From contig NZ_RQRT01000003.1 of assembly GCF_004335005.1 (NCBI RefSeq), positions 62,001 through 126,000 of the forward strand: a stretch of 64,000 bases of DNA. The letters run 5' to 3'. Source of the stretch: Paracoccus nototheniae. Its GTDB lineage: Bacteria; Pseudomonadota; Alphaproteobacteria; Rhodobacterales; Rhodobacteraceae. Below, piece by piece: positions 33,051-41,403 of the stretch (positions are counted from its first letter, which is position 1; each line of letters begins with the position of its first letter). Under the pieces are notes generated by a model. It saw nothing but the letters and a program-made list of their open reading frames with translations, made no database searches and was not told the origin of the DNA. Made by a program: the position numbers and the translations under genes.

Positions 33051-34394
33051 CTAGCCGCGCGCAGGGGGGCCGCGGAAATCGCCGGGCCGGATGCCGTGGC
33101 GGGTCAGCTTGTCGTAAAACGTCTTGCGCGGCAGGCCCAGCAGCGCCATCGCCCCGGTGGCATGGCCCTGACACGCGCGCAAAGCCTCGCGGATCAGCGC
33201 GGCCTCGTAGGCGGCGACCAGATCGGGCAGGGCGGGGTGGTCGGCGCCGGGCCGGGGCAGGGTGCGGGGGGCGATTCCCAGAACGTGGTTTTCGGCAAAG
33301 GCCTGCAATTCGCGCAGATTGCCGGGCCAGTCATGGGCGGCCAGACGCGCCATCACCAGATCGGTCAGCGGCGGCACCTGCCGCGCCAGCCGGTCCGCCG
33401 CCTGTTGCAGGAAATGGCGAAACAGCGCCGGGACATCGCCCCGGCGGTCCGACAGCGGCGGCACCCGCAGCACCGCCCGCGACAGCCGGAAGGAGAGGCC
33501 CTGTTGCAACCCCGTGCCCGTGCCGTCCCCGTTCCCGTTCCCGTCATCGGCGGTGGCAAGGATCTGCAGATCCAGCGGGCGCGGGGCCGCAGCGCCGGCG
33601 GGCCAGTATTCCCCGGCCTCGACCAGCGCCAGCAGGCGGGCCTGATGATGCGGAGGCAGGGCGGTGGCGCGTTCCAGACACAGGATGCCGCGATGGGCCT
33701 TTTCCAGCAGGCCGGGGCGGCGGGGCTGGCGCTGGCCAGGCTGCGCCTCTTGCCCGGTCAGCAGGATCTCGAACCCGGCCTCGCCGGTTGATGCGCAATC
33801 CAGCACCACCATCGGGCGCGACCGGCGCGTCCCCAGCCTATGGATCGCCTGTGCGACCAGCGATTTCCCCGCACCCGAGGGGCCGGTGATCAGCGCATCG
33901 CTGTCGGCCTCTGCCACCCGTTCCAGCGCGTCGCGCAGATGGATCATGGCCGGGCTGTCGCCCTGCAGCGGCGGATGGGTCAGAGACGCATCCTGCCGGG
34001 TCCGGCGCAGGCGGCGGTTTTCCATGACCAGTGCGCGGGCTGCCAGCGCCCGGTTCAGCGCCGCCAGCAGCCGGTCGGCGGCCACCGGCTTGGTCAGGAA
34101 ATCATAGGCCCCCTCGCGCAGCGCATCGACGGCCATCGGCACGTCGCCATGCCCGGTCAGCAGGATCACCGGCAGATCGGGGTCCACCCCTTGCAGATGC
34201 CGCATCAGCTGCAGCCCATCCATGCCAGGCATGCGGATATCGGTCAGCACCACGCCGGGATAATCACGCTCGAGCCCAATCAGAGCGGGGGCCGCAGCGG
34301 CGAAATCCTCGACCTGCAACCCGGCGATGGCCAGCGTCTGACACAGGGCGCCACGCAGGTCGTCATCGTCGTCGATCAGCCGGATGCGGGTCAT
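33051..34394 (-). CDS. dctD: DctD-type response regulator lacking the GAFTGA loop
   Basis: A 447-residue NtrC-class regulator. The receiver shows LIDDDDD, Asp52 in VVLTDIRMPGMDG and Lys102 in YDFLTKPV. The AAA+ domain has Walker A GPSGAGKS (171-178). The sigma54-contacting GAFTGA loop is gone: where GHE-GAFTGA should stand, residues 214-222 read GQEAQPGQR. Walker B, normally GTLFLDE, reads GILCLERA (236-243), so the Asp-Glu pair is lost. A Gly-Asn/Gly-Thr run (285-295) is coded by hexanucleotide repeats. The Fis-type DNA-binding end is intact (ALRACQGHATGAMALLGLPRKTFYDKLTRHGI). Gene context with dctB and dctA fixes the identity. Confidence 0.85.
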   Translation of the reverse strand: MTRIRLIDDDDDLRGALCQTLAIAGLQVEDFAAAAPALIGLERDYPGVVLTDIRMPGMDGLQLMRHLQGVDPDLPVILLTGHGDVPMAVDALREGAYDFLTKPVAADRLLAALNRALAARALVMENRRLRRTRQDASLTHPPLQGDSPAMIHLRDALERVAEADSDALITGPSGAGKSLVAQAIHRLGTRRSRPMVVLDCASTGEAGFEILLTGQEAQPGQRQPRRPGLLEKAHRGILCLERATALPPHHQARLLALVEAGEYWPAGAAAPRPLDLQILATADDGNGNGDGTGTGLQQGLSFRLSRAVLRVPPLSDRRGDVPALFRHFLQQAADRLARQVPPLTDLVMARLAAHDWPGNLRELQAFAENHVLGIAPRTLPRPGADHPALPDLVAAYEAALIREALRACQGHATGAMALLGLPRKTFYDKLTRHGIRPGDFRGPPARG

Positions 34395-36055
34395 GCGGCC
34401 CTCGGCAAGGTCAGGCGAAACGCGGCGCCCCGACCGGGCACGGGGGGCAGGGCGTCCAGCTCTCCTCCGAAATCGCGGGCGATCTCGCGCGAGATGACCA
34501 GCCCCAGCCCCAGACCCTGCGGCTTGTCGGTTGCAAAGGGCGTGAACAGCTGCGCGGCCATGCCGGGCGACAGGCCGGGGCCATCGTCGCGGATCGTCAG
34601 GGCAACGCTGTCGGACGTCGTCTCCACGGCGATGGCGATGCGCGGCGCGGCGCGGCCTTCCTGCGCGTCATGGGCGTTGGTCAACAGGTTCACCAAAATC
34701 TGTTCCAGCCGCACCGCCTCGGCCCGCACGCACAGACCGGGGGGCAGGTCGGGCAGATCGAAGGCCATCGCCACCGCCCGCCTGCGGCTGGCCGTCAGCA
34801 TCAGGGACGCCTGGATCGCCTCTTGCAGCGACACCGCCTGCACCGTGCCGGTCGCCTTGCGCGAAAAGCTGCGCAATTCGCGGGTGATCTGCCCGATGCG
34901 ATCGGTCATGCCGATAATCCGGTCCAGATTTTCGCGCACCAAAAGCGGGCCGTCGCCCAGCAGATGACGCCCGTTTTCGGCCAGCAGGCGGATCGTGGCC
35001 AGCGGCTGGTTCACCTCATGCGCAAAGCCCGCGGTCACCTGACCCAGGGTGGCCAGCTTGTTGGCCTGCACCAGATCCGACTGCAACTGCACCAGCCGCT
35101 GTTCGGCGGCGCGGCGGGTGCGCATCTCGTCGGACAGATCGCGGGTGCGTTCACCGACCGCGCGTTCCAGATCGGCGCGATGGGCGGCATCGGCCCGCGC
35201 GACCCGCGCCGCCCGGCGCCGCCGCGCCAGATAAAGCGCCAGCACGATCCCCGCCAGCAGCACCGCCAGCAGGGCCGTGCCCGCCGCCAGCCCGGCCAGC
35301 CGCGTCGCCCCCGCGGTGGGGCTGCGCATGACCAGCCGCCAGTCGGTGCCGCGCAGGGCCATGCTGATCGCCCGCGTGCCGCTGTCGGGCGGCAGGGGCT
35401 GGAACCGCAGCGCCGGACGCCCCGAGATCAGCACCCGCCCCGCCGCGTCCAGCACATGCGTGCCCGCCGGATCGCGGCCCCATGCGGCCTCCAGCGCGTC
35501 GAACTCGACCTTGACCACGACCACGCCCCACAGCGCGTCGCCGTCGCGCCCGTCGTCGCGCACGTCATGGGCCAGATACAGGCCCGGGCGCCCGCTGACC
35601 GTGCCCAGCCCGTATTCCTGACCCGTGCCCTCGGCCATCGCCTGCTGGAAATAGCGCCGAAAGCCGTAGTCGTACCCGACAAAGCTGGCAGGCTGATCCC
35701 AGTTCGAGGCCGCGACCGCTCGCCCCGACACATCCAGCAGATAGATGACATCGCTTTGCGTTTCCGCCCGCAGCAGATCCATCTTGGCCGAGACCTGATC
35801 GCCGGGATCGCGGCCACCCGCGCGCAGCGTGTCGATCACCTGCCGGTCGACGGCCAGCACCGCCGCCACCGCGCGCTGCCGGTCAAGGATGCTGTCCAAG
35901 GTCAGGGCGCGGCTGGTCAGGGCGATCTGCGCCGCCTCGTCCAGCCGCGACAGCGCGGCCTCGCGCGTCAGACGATAGGTCGCCAGCGGCACCAGCAGGG
36001 CCGCCAGCAGCACCAGTGCCACAGGCCAGCGCGAATCGCCCGTCGTCCCGCCCAT
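34391..36055 (-). CDS. dctB: DctB-type sensor histidine kinase
   Basis: A 554-residue membrane kinase. A first helix near the start (PVALVLLAALLVPLATYRL), a periplasmic double-PAS/Cache domain of about 240 residues with the dicarboxylate-sensor-like SNWDQPASFVGYDYGFRRYFQQAMAEGTGQEYGLGTVSGRPGLYLAHDVRDDG region, a second helix, then a coiled linker and kinase core: H box TAGFAHEVNQPLATIRLLAENG, N box ILVNLLTNAHDAQ, G boxes RDDGPGL and GLGLGLVISREIARDFGG. The ATG at 36055 is preferred over an in-frame start at 36154 that would cross the dctA control region. It overlaps dctD by four bases. Confidence 0.88.
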   Translation of the reverse strand: MGGTTGDSRWPVALVLLAALLVPLATYRLTREAALSRLDEAAQIALTSRALTLDSILDRQRAVAAVLAVDRQVIDTLRAGGRDPGDQVSAKMDLLRAETQSDVIYLLDVSGRAVAASNWDQPASFVGYDYGFRRYFQQAMAEGTGQEYGLGTVSGRPGLYLAHDVRDDGRDGDALWGVVVVKVEFDALEAAWGRDPAGTHVLDAAGRVLISGRPALRFQPLPPDSGTRAISMALRGTDWRLVMRSPTAGATRLAGLAAGTALLAVLLAGIVLALYLARRRRAARVARADAAHRADLERAVGERTRDLSDEMRTRRAAEQRLVQLQSDLVQANKLATLGQVTAGFAHEVNQPLATIRLLAENGRHLLGDGPLLVRENLDRIIGMTDRIGQITRELRSFSRKATGTVQAVSLQEAIQASLMLTASRRRAVAMAFDLPDLPPGLCVRAEAVRLEQILVNLLTNAHDAQEGRAAPRIAIAVETTSDSVALTIRDDGPGLSPGMAAQLFTPFATDKPQGLGLGLVISREIARDFGGELDALPPVPGRGAAFRLTLPRAA

Positions 36056-36072
36056 GCCGGTCCCCGCAGCCC

Positions 36073-36123
36073 TTGTTTCGGTTTCCACACTAGCACGGCC
36101 CTCTTGTGCGGAAAACCACACAA
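36073..36123. promoter_or_regulatory. tandem DctD-type enhancer sites upstream of dctA
   Basis: TTGTGCGG-AAAA-CCACACAA (36104-36123) is a near-perfect 8-bp palindrome; a weaker copy TTGTTTCG-GTTT-CCACACTA lies at 36073-36092. Their centres are 31 bases apart, about three helical turns. The form resembles rhizobial DctD sites as I recall them. They lie between dctB and dctA, about 100 bases before the putative dctA promoter. Confidence 0.55.
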
Positions 36124-36204
36124 TCGGCCCGGCGAAACACCCCCGGAAAGCCATGAAATCAATGCATTGCTGCCATGCGCATGGGATTGGGCCGATCCGG
36201 GGCA

Positions 36205-36218
36205 GGCGGATAACTTGC
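36205..36218 (+). promoter_or_regulatory. weak sigma54-like -24/-12 element before dctA
   Basis: GG at 36205-36206 and GC at 36217-36218 have the 10-base gap of sigma54 promoters (AGGCGGATAACTTGCC), but only GGC and TTGC fit the consensus. It would start transcription near 36230, 29 bases before the ATG. It could be a relic or be unused. Confidence 0.35.
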
Positions 36219-36258
36219 CCGTCACATCACTGCCACATCTAAGGTCGGAGGAGACCCG

Positions 36259-37626
36259 ATGCAGATCACCGCCCCCGCACATCCCGATGCGCCCGCCCCC
36301 AAGCCCTTTTATGCCCATCTTTATGTTCAGGTCATCGCCGCCATCGTGACCGGCGCGCTGATCGGGCATTTCTTCCCGCAGACCGGCGAGGCGCTGAAGC
36401 CGCTTGGCGACGGCTTCATCAAGCTGGTCAAGATGATCATCGCGCCGGTCATCTTTCTGACCATCGTCACCGGACTGGCCGGTATGGGCACGCTGCGCGG
36501 CGTCGGCTCGGTCGTGGGCAAGGCGTTTGCCTATTTCTTCACCTTTTCGACTCTGGCGCTGATCGTCGGGCTGATCGTGGCCAATGTGATCCAGCCCGGA
36601 CGCGGCATGAACATCGACCCGGCCTCGCTGGATGCCAGCACCATCAGCACCTATACCGAAAAGGCGCACGAGACCTCGCTGACCGGCTTCGTGATGGACA
36701 TCATCCCGACCACGCTGGTCTCGGCCTTTGTCGAGGGCAACATCCTGCAGGTTCTGTTCGTGGCGATCCTGTTCGGCATCGGCATGATCCTTGTGGGCGA
36801 CAAGGCCAAGCCGATCCTGAACGTGTTCGAGGCCGCCAGTTTCGCCATGTTCCGCGTCGTCGACATCCTGATGAAGGCCGCGCCCATCGGTGCCTTCGGC
36901 GCCTTCGCCTTCACGATCGGCAAATACGGCATCGGCTCGGTCGTCAATCTGGCGGCGCTGGTGGGGACGTTCTATCTGACCTCGGCGTTGTTCATCGTGG
37001 TCATTCTGGGCACGGTCTGCATGCTGAACGGGTTTTCGATCTTTCGGCTGATTTCCTATCTCAAGGCCGAGATCCTGCTGGTGCTGGGCACCTCGTCGTC
37101 GGAATCGGCGCTGCCCTCGCTGATGGAAAAGATGGAAAAGGCCGGTTGCGCCCGTCCCGTCGTGGGTCTGGTCGTGCCGACCGGCTATTCCTTCAATCTG
37201 GACGGCACCAATATCTACATGACGCTGGCGGCGCTGTTCATCGCGCAGGCCACCAACACCGACCTGACGCTGCAACAGCAGGTGCTGCTGCTGCTGGTGG
37301 CGATGCTGTCGTCCAAGGGCGCGGCGGGTGTGACGGGCGCGGGGTTCATCACCTTGGCCGCGACCCTGTCGGTTGTGCCGACCGTGCCGGTGGCCGGGAT
37401 GGCGCTGATCCTGGGCGTGGACCGCTTCATGTCGGAATGCCGGTCGGTCACGAATTTCATCGGCAATGCCGTGGCGACCGTCGTGGTCAGCCGCTGGCAG
37501 GGCGCGCTGGACCGCGAGCAGTTCGACGCCGCCATGGCCGGCCGCCCCATCGGCAGCGCAGCCCCGGTCACCGAGCTGACCCCAGCCCCCGCAGGCCTGC
37601 AGCTGCAGGAACGCAGCGTCGACTGA
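36259..37626 (+). CDS. dctA: C4-dicarboxylate:cation symporter DctA
   Basis: The 455-residue DAACS-family symporter imports succinate, fumarate and malate with protons or sodium. Family motifs visible: [46 protein letters not shown] at the N-terminus, the re-entrant loop serine motif [16 protein letters not shown], the TM7 motif [22 protein letters not shown], a second loop [20 protein letters not shown], and [26 protein letters not shown] with substrate-binding Arg and Asn. Length is normal. GGAGGAG lies before the ATG. It diverges from dctBD, the classical arrangement. A strong terminator follows. Confidence 0.95.
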   Translation: MQITAPAHPDAPAPKPFYAHLYVQVIAAIVTGALIGHFFPQTGEALKPLGDGFIKLVKMIIAPVIFLTIVTGLAGMGTLRGVGSVVGKAFAYFFTFSTLALIVGLIVANVIQPGRGMNIDPASLDASTISTYTEKAHETSLTGFVMDIIPTTLVSAFVEGNILQVLFVAILFGIGMILVGDKAKPILNVFEAASFAMFRVVDILMKAAPIGAFGAFAFTIGKYGIGSVVNLAALVGTFYLTSALFIVVILGTVCMLNGFSIFRLISYLKAEILLVLGTSSSESALPSLMEKMEKAGCARPVVGLVVPTGYSFNLDGTNIYMTLAALFIAQATNTDLTLQQQVLLLLVAMLSSKGAAGVTGAGFITLAATLSVVPTVPVAGMALILGVDRFMSECRSVTNFIGNAVATVVVSRWQGALDREQFDAAMAGRPIGSAAPVTELTPAPAGLQLQERSVD

Positions 37627-37646
37627 CAGGCCCTTGCCAGATCCCG

Positions 37647-37674
37647 AAGGGCGCCGGTCGATCCGGCGCCCTTT
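37647..37674 (+). terminator. intrinsic terminator after dctA
   Basis: GGGCGCCGG and CCGGCGCCC form a 9-bp stem with loop TCGAT, extended by AA/TT, and followed by TTT. It lies 21 bases past the dctA stop. Beyond it, to 37867, no gene is seen; the host-prophage junction should be here but no attachment core was recognised. Confidence 0.88.
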
Positions 37675-37867
37675 CACATGGGTCGGGAACGGAAAGGATG
37701 GTGCGGGTAGAGCGCACTTATCCGCTGTCGCATTGCGGCGCATGCTGTCCACTTTGTCTCGACAAAGCCCCTGTTTTCCCTGATCCATTGGTGACGGTTG
37801 TCGCACGGTGGCGCACCGAGTCGACCGGCAGCGCGTCGACCATTGGGGGACCAGATGGGGGACTGGC

Positions 37868-39064
37868 GTGAAGAGCAAGCTGACCGCAGTCGCGATCAAG
37901 GCAGCACCTGACGGGAAGCTGCAGGACGGCGGCGGCCTCGTGCTGATCAAAGCCGGGCCGGTCGGGAAATGGGTCTTCAGATATTCGCACCTCGGCAAGC
38001 GCCGAGAGATGGGCTTGGGCAACTGGCCGACGGTCACGCTGTCCGAGGCCCGGAAGGTGCGGGACAGCTGGGCGGCCGAGCTGGCCGCCGGGCGCGACCC
38101 GATCACCATCCGCAACACCCAGCGCGCCGCGGATGTGGCAGCGCGGGACAAGACGGACCCGACGTTCCAGGAACTGACCGAGACCGTCTTCATCGCGAAG
38201 CGGGACAGCCTGCGGGGCGGGGGCGAGCGGGGCCGGTGGCTCAGCCCGCTCAAGGTGAACGTCTTCCCGGTGATCGGGCGCAAGCGCGTCTCCGACATCA
38301 CCCGCTTCGACATCGCGGAGAACCTGCGCCCCATCTGGAGGACGAAGCATCCGACGGCGGCGAAGTGCCAGCAACGGATTCGGTTGATCCTGCGCGAGGG
38401 CAAGCTGATGGGGTATCACTGCGATCCGTTCGAGGCGGACGCGGCTCTTCGTATTTTGGGGGATGTGAGGCACCAGGTCTCGCCGATCGTGTCGACGCCT
38501 TGGCAGGAGATACCGGCGCTCTATGCGCGGCTCGGCGAGGGTGCGGTCGCCGACTGTCTCCGGTTCATGATCCTGACGGCCATGCGAACCGAGGCCTGCG
38601 CCGGGGCACGGGGCGACGAGATCGCGGGGGATGTCTGGACGGTCCCCGCCGATCGGATGAAAGGGTCCGAGGGATCGGTCAAGGATTTCCGGGTGCCGCT
38701 TTCGACGGCTGCCCAGGCGCTGGTCAGCCGGGCCAGCAAGTATGCAGAGGGGATGCTGTTCGCGACCTATACCGGCAAGCGGCCCACATCGACCGGTCTG
38801 ATCAAGAGGCTCAATGGCCTGCGCGAAGCCGGGCGGCCGCATGGCTTCCGCACGACCTTCCGGACGTGGTGCCAGGATCACGATATCAGCTGGGATGTGG
38901 CAGAGACGTCGCTTGGCCACGCGATCGGGAATCAGATTGAGCGCAGCTATGCCCGGTCGGACCTGCTGGAGCGCCGGCGGCCCGTCCTGCAGTCCTGGTC
39001 GGATTACGTCACCGGCAAGGCCGCGACGGTCACGCAGCTGCGCGGCGCGGCGTCCGATCGGTGA
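37868..39064 (+). CDS. int: prophage tyrosine integrase
   Basis: A 398-residue tyrosine recombinase with an N-terminal DUF4102-like domain (KLQDGGGLVLIKAGPVGKWVFRYSHLGKRREMGLGNWPTV), a SAM-like core domain and the catalytic part: Arg in LTAMRTEACAGA, His-x-x-Arg in PHGFRTTFRTW, His in TSLGHAIG and Tyr in IERSYARSD. The start is taken as GTG 37868 with GGGGGA seven bases upstream; the frame is open to another GTG at 37808. It is the only plus-strand gene of this prophage and lies at its left edge. Unlike the first integrase it is not beside a tRNA. Confidence 0.92.
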   Translation: MKSKLTAVAIKAAPDGKLQDGGGLVLIKAGPVGKWVFRYSHLGKRREMGLGNWPTVTLSEARKVRDSWAAELAAGRDPITIRNTQRAADVAARDKTDPTFQELTETVFIAKRDSLRGGGERGRWLSPLKVNVFPVIGRKRVSDITRFDIAENLRPIWRTKHPTAAKCQQRIRLILREGKLMGYHCDPFEADAALRILGDVRHQVSPIVSTPWQEIPALYARLGEGAVADCLRFMILTAMRTEACAGARGDEIAGDVWTVPADRMKGSEGSVKDFRVPLSTAAQALVSRASKYAEGMLFATYTGKRPTSTGLIKRLNGLREAGRPHGFRTTFRTWCQDHDISWDVAETSLGHAIGNQIERSYARSDLLERRRPVLQSWSDYVTGKAATVTQLRGAASDR

Positions 39065-39194
39065 TTGGCCCCTGCCTTCGGAGGGCAGTGCGGGCGGGGG
39101 TGTTCGCCCTCTCTCGCCCGTTTGTTCCTGCTTTCGGCCCATCCTGAACGGGCGAGATACGGTTTATCCGCACCGAAACGGGACCGGGGGATGC

Positions 39195-39407
39195 CTATGG
39201 CATCAGCGGGGGCCGCTCGCGCATGACCCGGGCGCCTTGCTGCCATGTCAGCCTGTCGCGGGGGTACAGCCCCTGTATCGCGGCCCATGCGGCGTCGACC
39301 GCCTCGAAGGTGCCGGCGGCGATGGATCTGCGCGGGCCGTGCGGCGGATCGCACCAGATGATGAAGAGGGCCTGATCCTCTGGAAAGATGGGCTCGTGGA
39401 TTCGCAT
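39195..39407 (-). CDS. small hypothetical phage protein
   Basis: A 70-residue product starting MRIHEPIFPEDQALFIIWCDPP, with AAAGGGA upstream of the ATG. It has a beta strand, a basic GPRRSIAAGTFEAVDAAWAAIQGLYP middle and an Arg-rich end. No family is recognised. It lies between the membrane protein gene and the integrase, convergent with the latter; the 130 bases between them hold a weak hairpin and no gene. It is the last gene of the prophage late operon. Confidence 0.55.
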   Translation of the reverse strand: MRIHEPIFPEDQALFIIWCDPPHGPRRSIAAGTFEAVDAAWAAIQGLYPRDRLTWQQGARVMRERPPLMP

Positions 39408-39494
39408 GGTGATTCCCTTTCCGTCACAAGAACGGAAAGGGAACGCGGTTGCAATACGGCGCCCGCCGCGCACGGGGCGCGACGAGCTTTGCGC

Positions 39495-40025
39495 TCAGCT
39501 TTTGGTCGGGCGGGGCGCGGTGCTGACGCGCGCCGATGCGGTCACGGCGCTGGTCAGGGCGGCGGCCAGCTTGTCCGGCGCGACCTCGCCCAGTTGCTTG
39601 ATCAGCTCGGCCCGGGCCATGTCCTGCAGGTGCGGGCGGGCCGCCTGCGCTGCGTCGAGGCCAAAGCGCTTCAGCGAGTGCCCGGCGCCCTCGTCGACAT
39701 AGGGCAACATGGTCTGCGCCGCGATCGTGAGGCGCTGACCCAACGGCGTATCCGAGGCCTCGTCCAGAAGCCATTCCAGACCGATCCGCGCGGCGCGCTG
39801 CAGCGCCACCTCGATCGTCGCGCGGGCCTTGGCGTCGAGTGTGGCGCCGGTGATCTTCGCCACGGTGGCGGCGATGGCCGAGGCGGCGGCGGTGGCCAGT
39901 GCGGCGGCCAGCCACGAGATGCCCTGATCGAGCAGGTCGGGCATGCTGTTGGCGGCGAGGGCCGCGACGGGCGCCATGATCAGCGCAGCGGCGACAGCCG
40001 CCAGGGCGGGGGTGGTGCGGTTCAT
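39495..40025 (-). CDS. secreted or membrane protein of the lysis region
   Basis: A 176-residue protein with a signal-like N-terminus (MNRTTPALAAVAAALIMAPVAALAAN), a likely membrane helix (ISWLAAALATAAASAIAATVAKITG) and a helical C-terminal part (ARATIEVALQRAARIGLEWLLDEA, ARAELIKQLGEVAPDKLAAAL). AGGAGA lies before the ATG; a longer open frame upstream is a shadow of the amidase gene. Position next to the endolysin suggests a holin or pinholin, or another lysis partner, but no family is recognised. Confidence 0.6.
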   Translation of the reverse strand: MNRTTPALAAVAAALIMAPVAALAANSMPDLLDQGISWLAAALATAAASAIAATVAKITGATLDAKARATIEVALQRAARIGLEWLLDEASDTPLGQRLTIAAQTMLPYVDEGAGHSLKRFGLDAAQAARPHLQDMARAELIKQLGEVAPDKLAAALTSAVTASARVSTAPRPTKS

Positions 40026-40041
40026 CGGTATCTCCTGAGGT

Positions 40042-40686
40042 TCAGAGGTTGAGCAGTTCGGCGCGCACCATGTCGCGCAGGCGGTCCCCGACCGTGATCG
40101 GATCGCCGGGGCCTTCCATGCCTGGCAGCCAGGTGATGTCCCACTTCCACCGCTGGACGACGCCAAGGGTCGGCTGGATCTCGGCGTGCGACAGTGTCGA
40201 CCAGCGCGAGACGGGAATGTCATAGGCGCGGCACATGCGGGCCGTCTCGCGGACGAGCTCGCAGACCTGATAGGGGGTGATCGGCGCGCGGCCCCGATCG
40301 AACGGGCGTTCCTGCGCGCCGGTCATGGCGCAGATAGAGATGCCGATCGCGCCGCCGTTGGCGTTCAGGGTGTGGCTGCGCGAAGCAGTGGGGTCCACAG
40401 GCCAACGCGGGCGGCCCTCGCCCGGGATCAAGCCATGATACGCGCGCAGGTCCGTCGAGTTGGGGACATAGCCCCCGGCGGTCCAGTGCCAGTGGATGCG
40501 TGTCAGGCGGGTCGGATGCTCGAAGGGCAGGCCCTTGGCCCGCTGTGCCGCCGTGGCGGCGGCGAAGGCCGCTTGGGTGCGGGGGCCGTCCGCCCCATCG
40601 ATCGGGCCGGGGTTGAAGCCCAGTGCGGCGCAGCGCGCCTGACGGGCACGAACGGCGTTCATGACGGCTTTCTTTTCTGCGGTCAC
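40042..40686 (-). CDS. endolysin, N-acetylmuramoyl-L-alanine amidase
   Basis: A 214-residue peptidoglycan amidase of the Amidase_2 type. The N-terminal 45 residues form a short peptidoglycan-binding unit (RQARCAALGFNPGPIDGADGPRTQAAF). The catalytic domain follows with zinc ligands and active-site motifs IHWHWTAGG, SRSHTLNANGGAIGISICAM and STLSHAEIQPTLGVVQRWKWDI, the last giving the second histidine and the K-W-D triad region. It cuts the bond between muramic acid and the stem peptide at lysis. The start is taken as GTG with GGAGA upstream; a terminator hairpin precedes it. Confidence 0.9.
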   Translation of the reverse strand: MTAEKKAVMNAVRARQARCAALGFNPGPIDGADGPRTQAAFAAATAAQRAKGLPFEHPTRLTRIHWHWTAGGYVPNSTDLRAYHGLIPGEGRPRWPVDPTASRSHTLNANGGAIGISICAMTGAQERPFDRGRAPITPYQVCELVRETARMCRAYDIPVSRWSTLSHAEIQPTLGVVQRWKWDITWLPGMEGPGDPITVGDRLRDMVRAELLNL

Positions 40687-40701
40687 GGGTATCTCCAATG
40701 C

Positions 40702-40725
40702 AAAAGCCCCGCACGATGGCGGGGC
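40702..40725 (-). terminator. terminator hairpin before the amidase gene
   Basis: GCCCCGC and GCGGGGC enclose the loop ACGATG; on the minus strand TTTT follows and then GCATTGGAGA, which carries the amidase ribosome site. Partial attenuation ahead of the endolysin is the likely effect. A near copy of the same terminator and leader lies at 62870-62903. Confidence 0.75.
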
Positions 40726-40780
40726 GATAAGCGATCGATTGTTCGAGGCTAGACCCGAGCCATCTGCTATGCTCGGCGCA

Positions 40781-40834
40781 GGCTAAGCGGCGCCGTTTCA
40801 GGTCACGAGTGGCCTTGGTGACTGCCGCTTAGCC
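40781..40834. repeat. 11-bp inverted repeat after the membrane gene
   Basis: GGCTAAGCGGC (40781-40791) and GCCGCTTAGCC (40824-40834) are perfect complements 32 bases apart, just past the stop of the 40844 gene and before the terminator at 40702. No T-run follows. It may be an RNA processing or stability element in the late transcript. Confidence 0.55.
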
Positions 40835-40843
40835 GCCGCTAGA

Positions 40844-41236
40844 TCACCGCCACGGTAGCAGCCGGATCGCGCTCGGATGCAGCCATGCCTTCCAAAGCGG
40901 CCAGTGGTGCCGCTCATGCTCCGGGATCAGCATCTGACGGCAGCGCAGCGCGCAGTAGAACGCCGACATCTTCATCAGCCCGAAGACGATGTTCATGTAG
41001 CGCCCGACATGCTCAGAGAGCCAAGCAGCCGCCTCGGGCGCCCAGAGGCGCAGCAGGGGCACGAAGACGTCCCAGTATAGCCCGCGGGCGATGATGGCCC
41101 CGGCGAGGATCATGAAGCCGGTGGCGAACCACCAGGTTGCCGACCGCAGCTCTCGGAAGCTGGCACGGAAGGCCCAGATCACGGCGAAATAGCCGAACGC
41201 GTTGATGGCCGCGATCATCCCGATAGTCAGTGCCAT
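40844..41236 (-). CDS. small multi-pass membrane protein, holin candidate
   Basis: A 130-residue protein with about three membrane segments: MIAAINAFGYFAVIWAF, WWFATGFMILAGAIIARGLY and MNIVFGLMKMSAFYCALRC. A charged C-terminal tail follows (IPEHERHHWPLWKAWLHP). The gene starts inside the end of the 41227 gene. Position within the lysis block, small size and several helices fit a class I holin. No named family is recognised, so holin is an inference. Confidence 0.6.
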   Translation of the reverse strand: MALTIGMIAAINAFGYFAVIWAFRASFRELRSATWWFATGFMILAGAIIARGLYWDVFVPLLRLWAPEAAAWLSEHVGRYMNIVFGLMKMSAFYCALRCRQMLIPEHERHHWPLWKAWLHPSAIRLLPWR

Positions 41237-41403
41237 GCTGTGGCGTCCTTCTGTAGCTGATCAACGAGGCGCTCCAACGCCACCCGCTTTTCCACGACCT
41301 GTCGCTGGCCATTGTCGAAGTCGGCTGTCTGGCGCCGCTTCATCTCATCGACCTGGGCAGATCGGCGGCTCTTGCCGCATAGCAGTCGGATCAGGCGCAT
41401 CAT
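41227..41403 (-). CDS. 58-residue charged protein between two membrane genes
   Basis: The frame reads MMRLIRLLCGKSRRSAQ, then VDEMKRRQTADFDNGQRQVVEKRVALERLVDQLQKDATAWH. Start overlaps the upstream gene (ATG inside its TGA), end overlaps the downstream start, which supports coding. The C-terminal 35 residues are a regular amphipathic coil. The hydrophobic N-terminus ending in Cys (LIRLLCGK) is reminiscent of a short lipoprotein such as an Rz1-type spanin, but the signal is too short to be sure. Confidence 0.55.
   Translation of the reverse strand: MMRLIRLLCGKSRRSAQVDEMKRRQTADFDNGQRQVVEKRVALERLVDQLQKDATAWH

Noticed and set aside
37680-37867. attachment site of the second prophage
   Set aside because: The junction should be here, but there is no tRNA and no duplicated core can be recognised without the other end.
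35968-38403. 811-residue minus-strand frame over dctA and the integrase
   Set aside because: It crosses a strong terminator and is antisense to dctA and int; low-complexity His/Asp/Arg sequence without domains.
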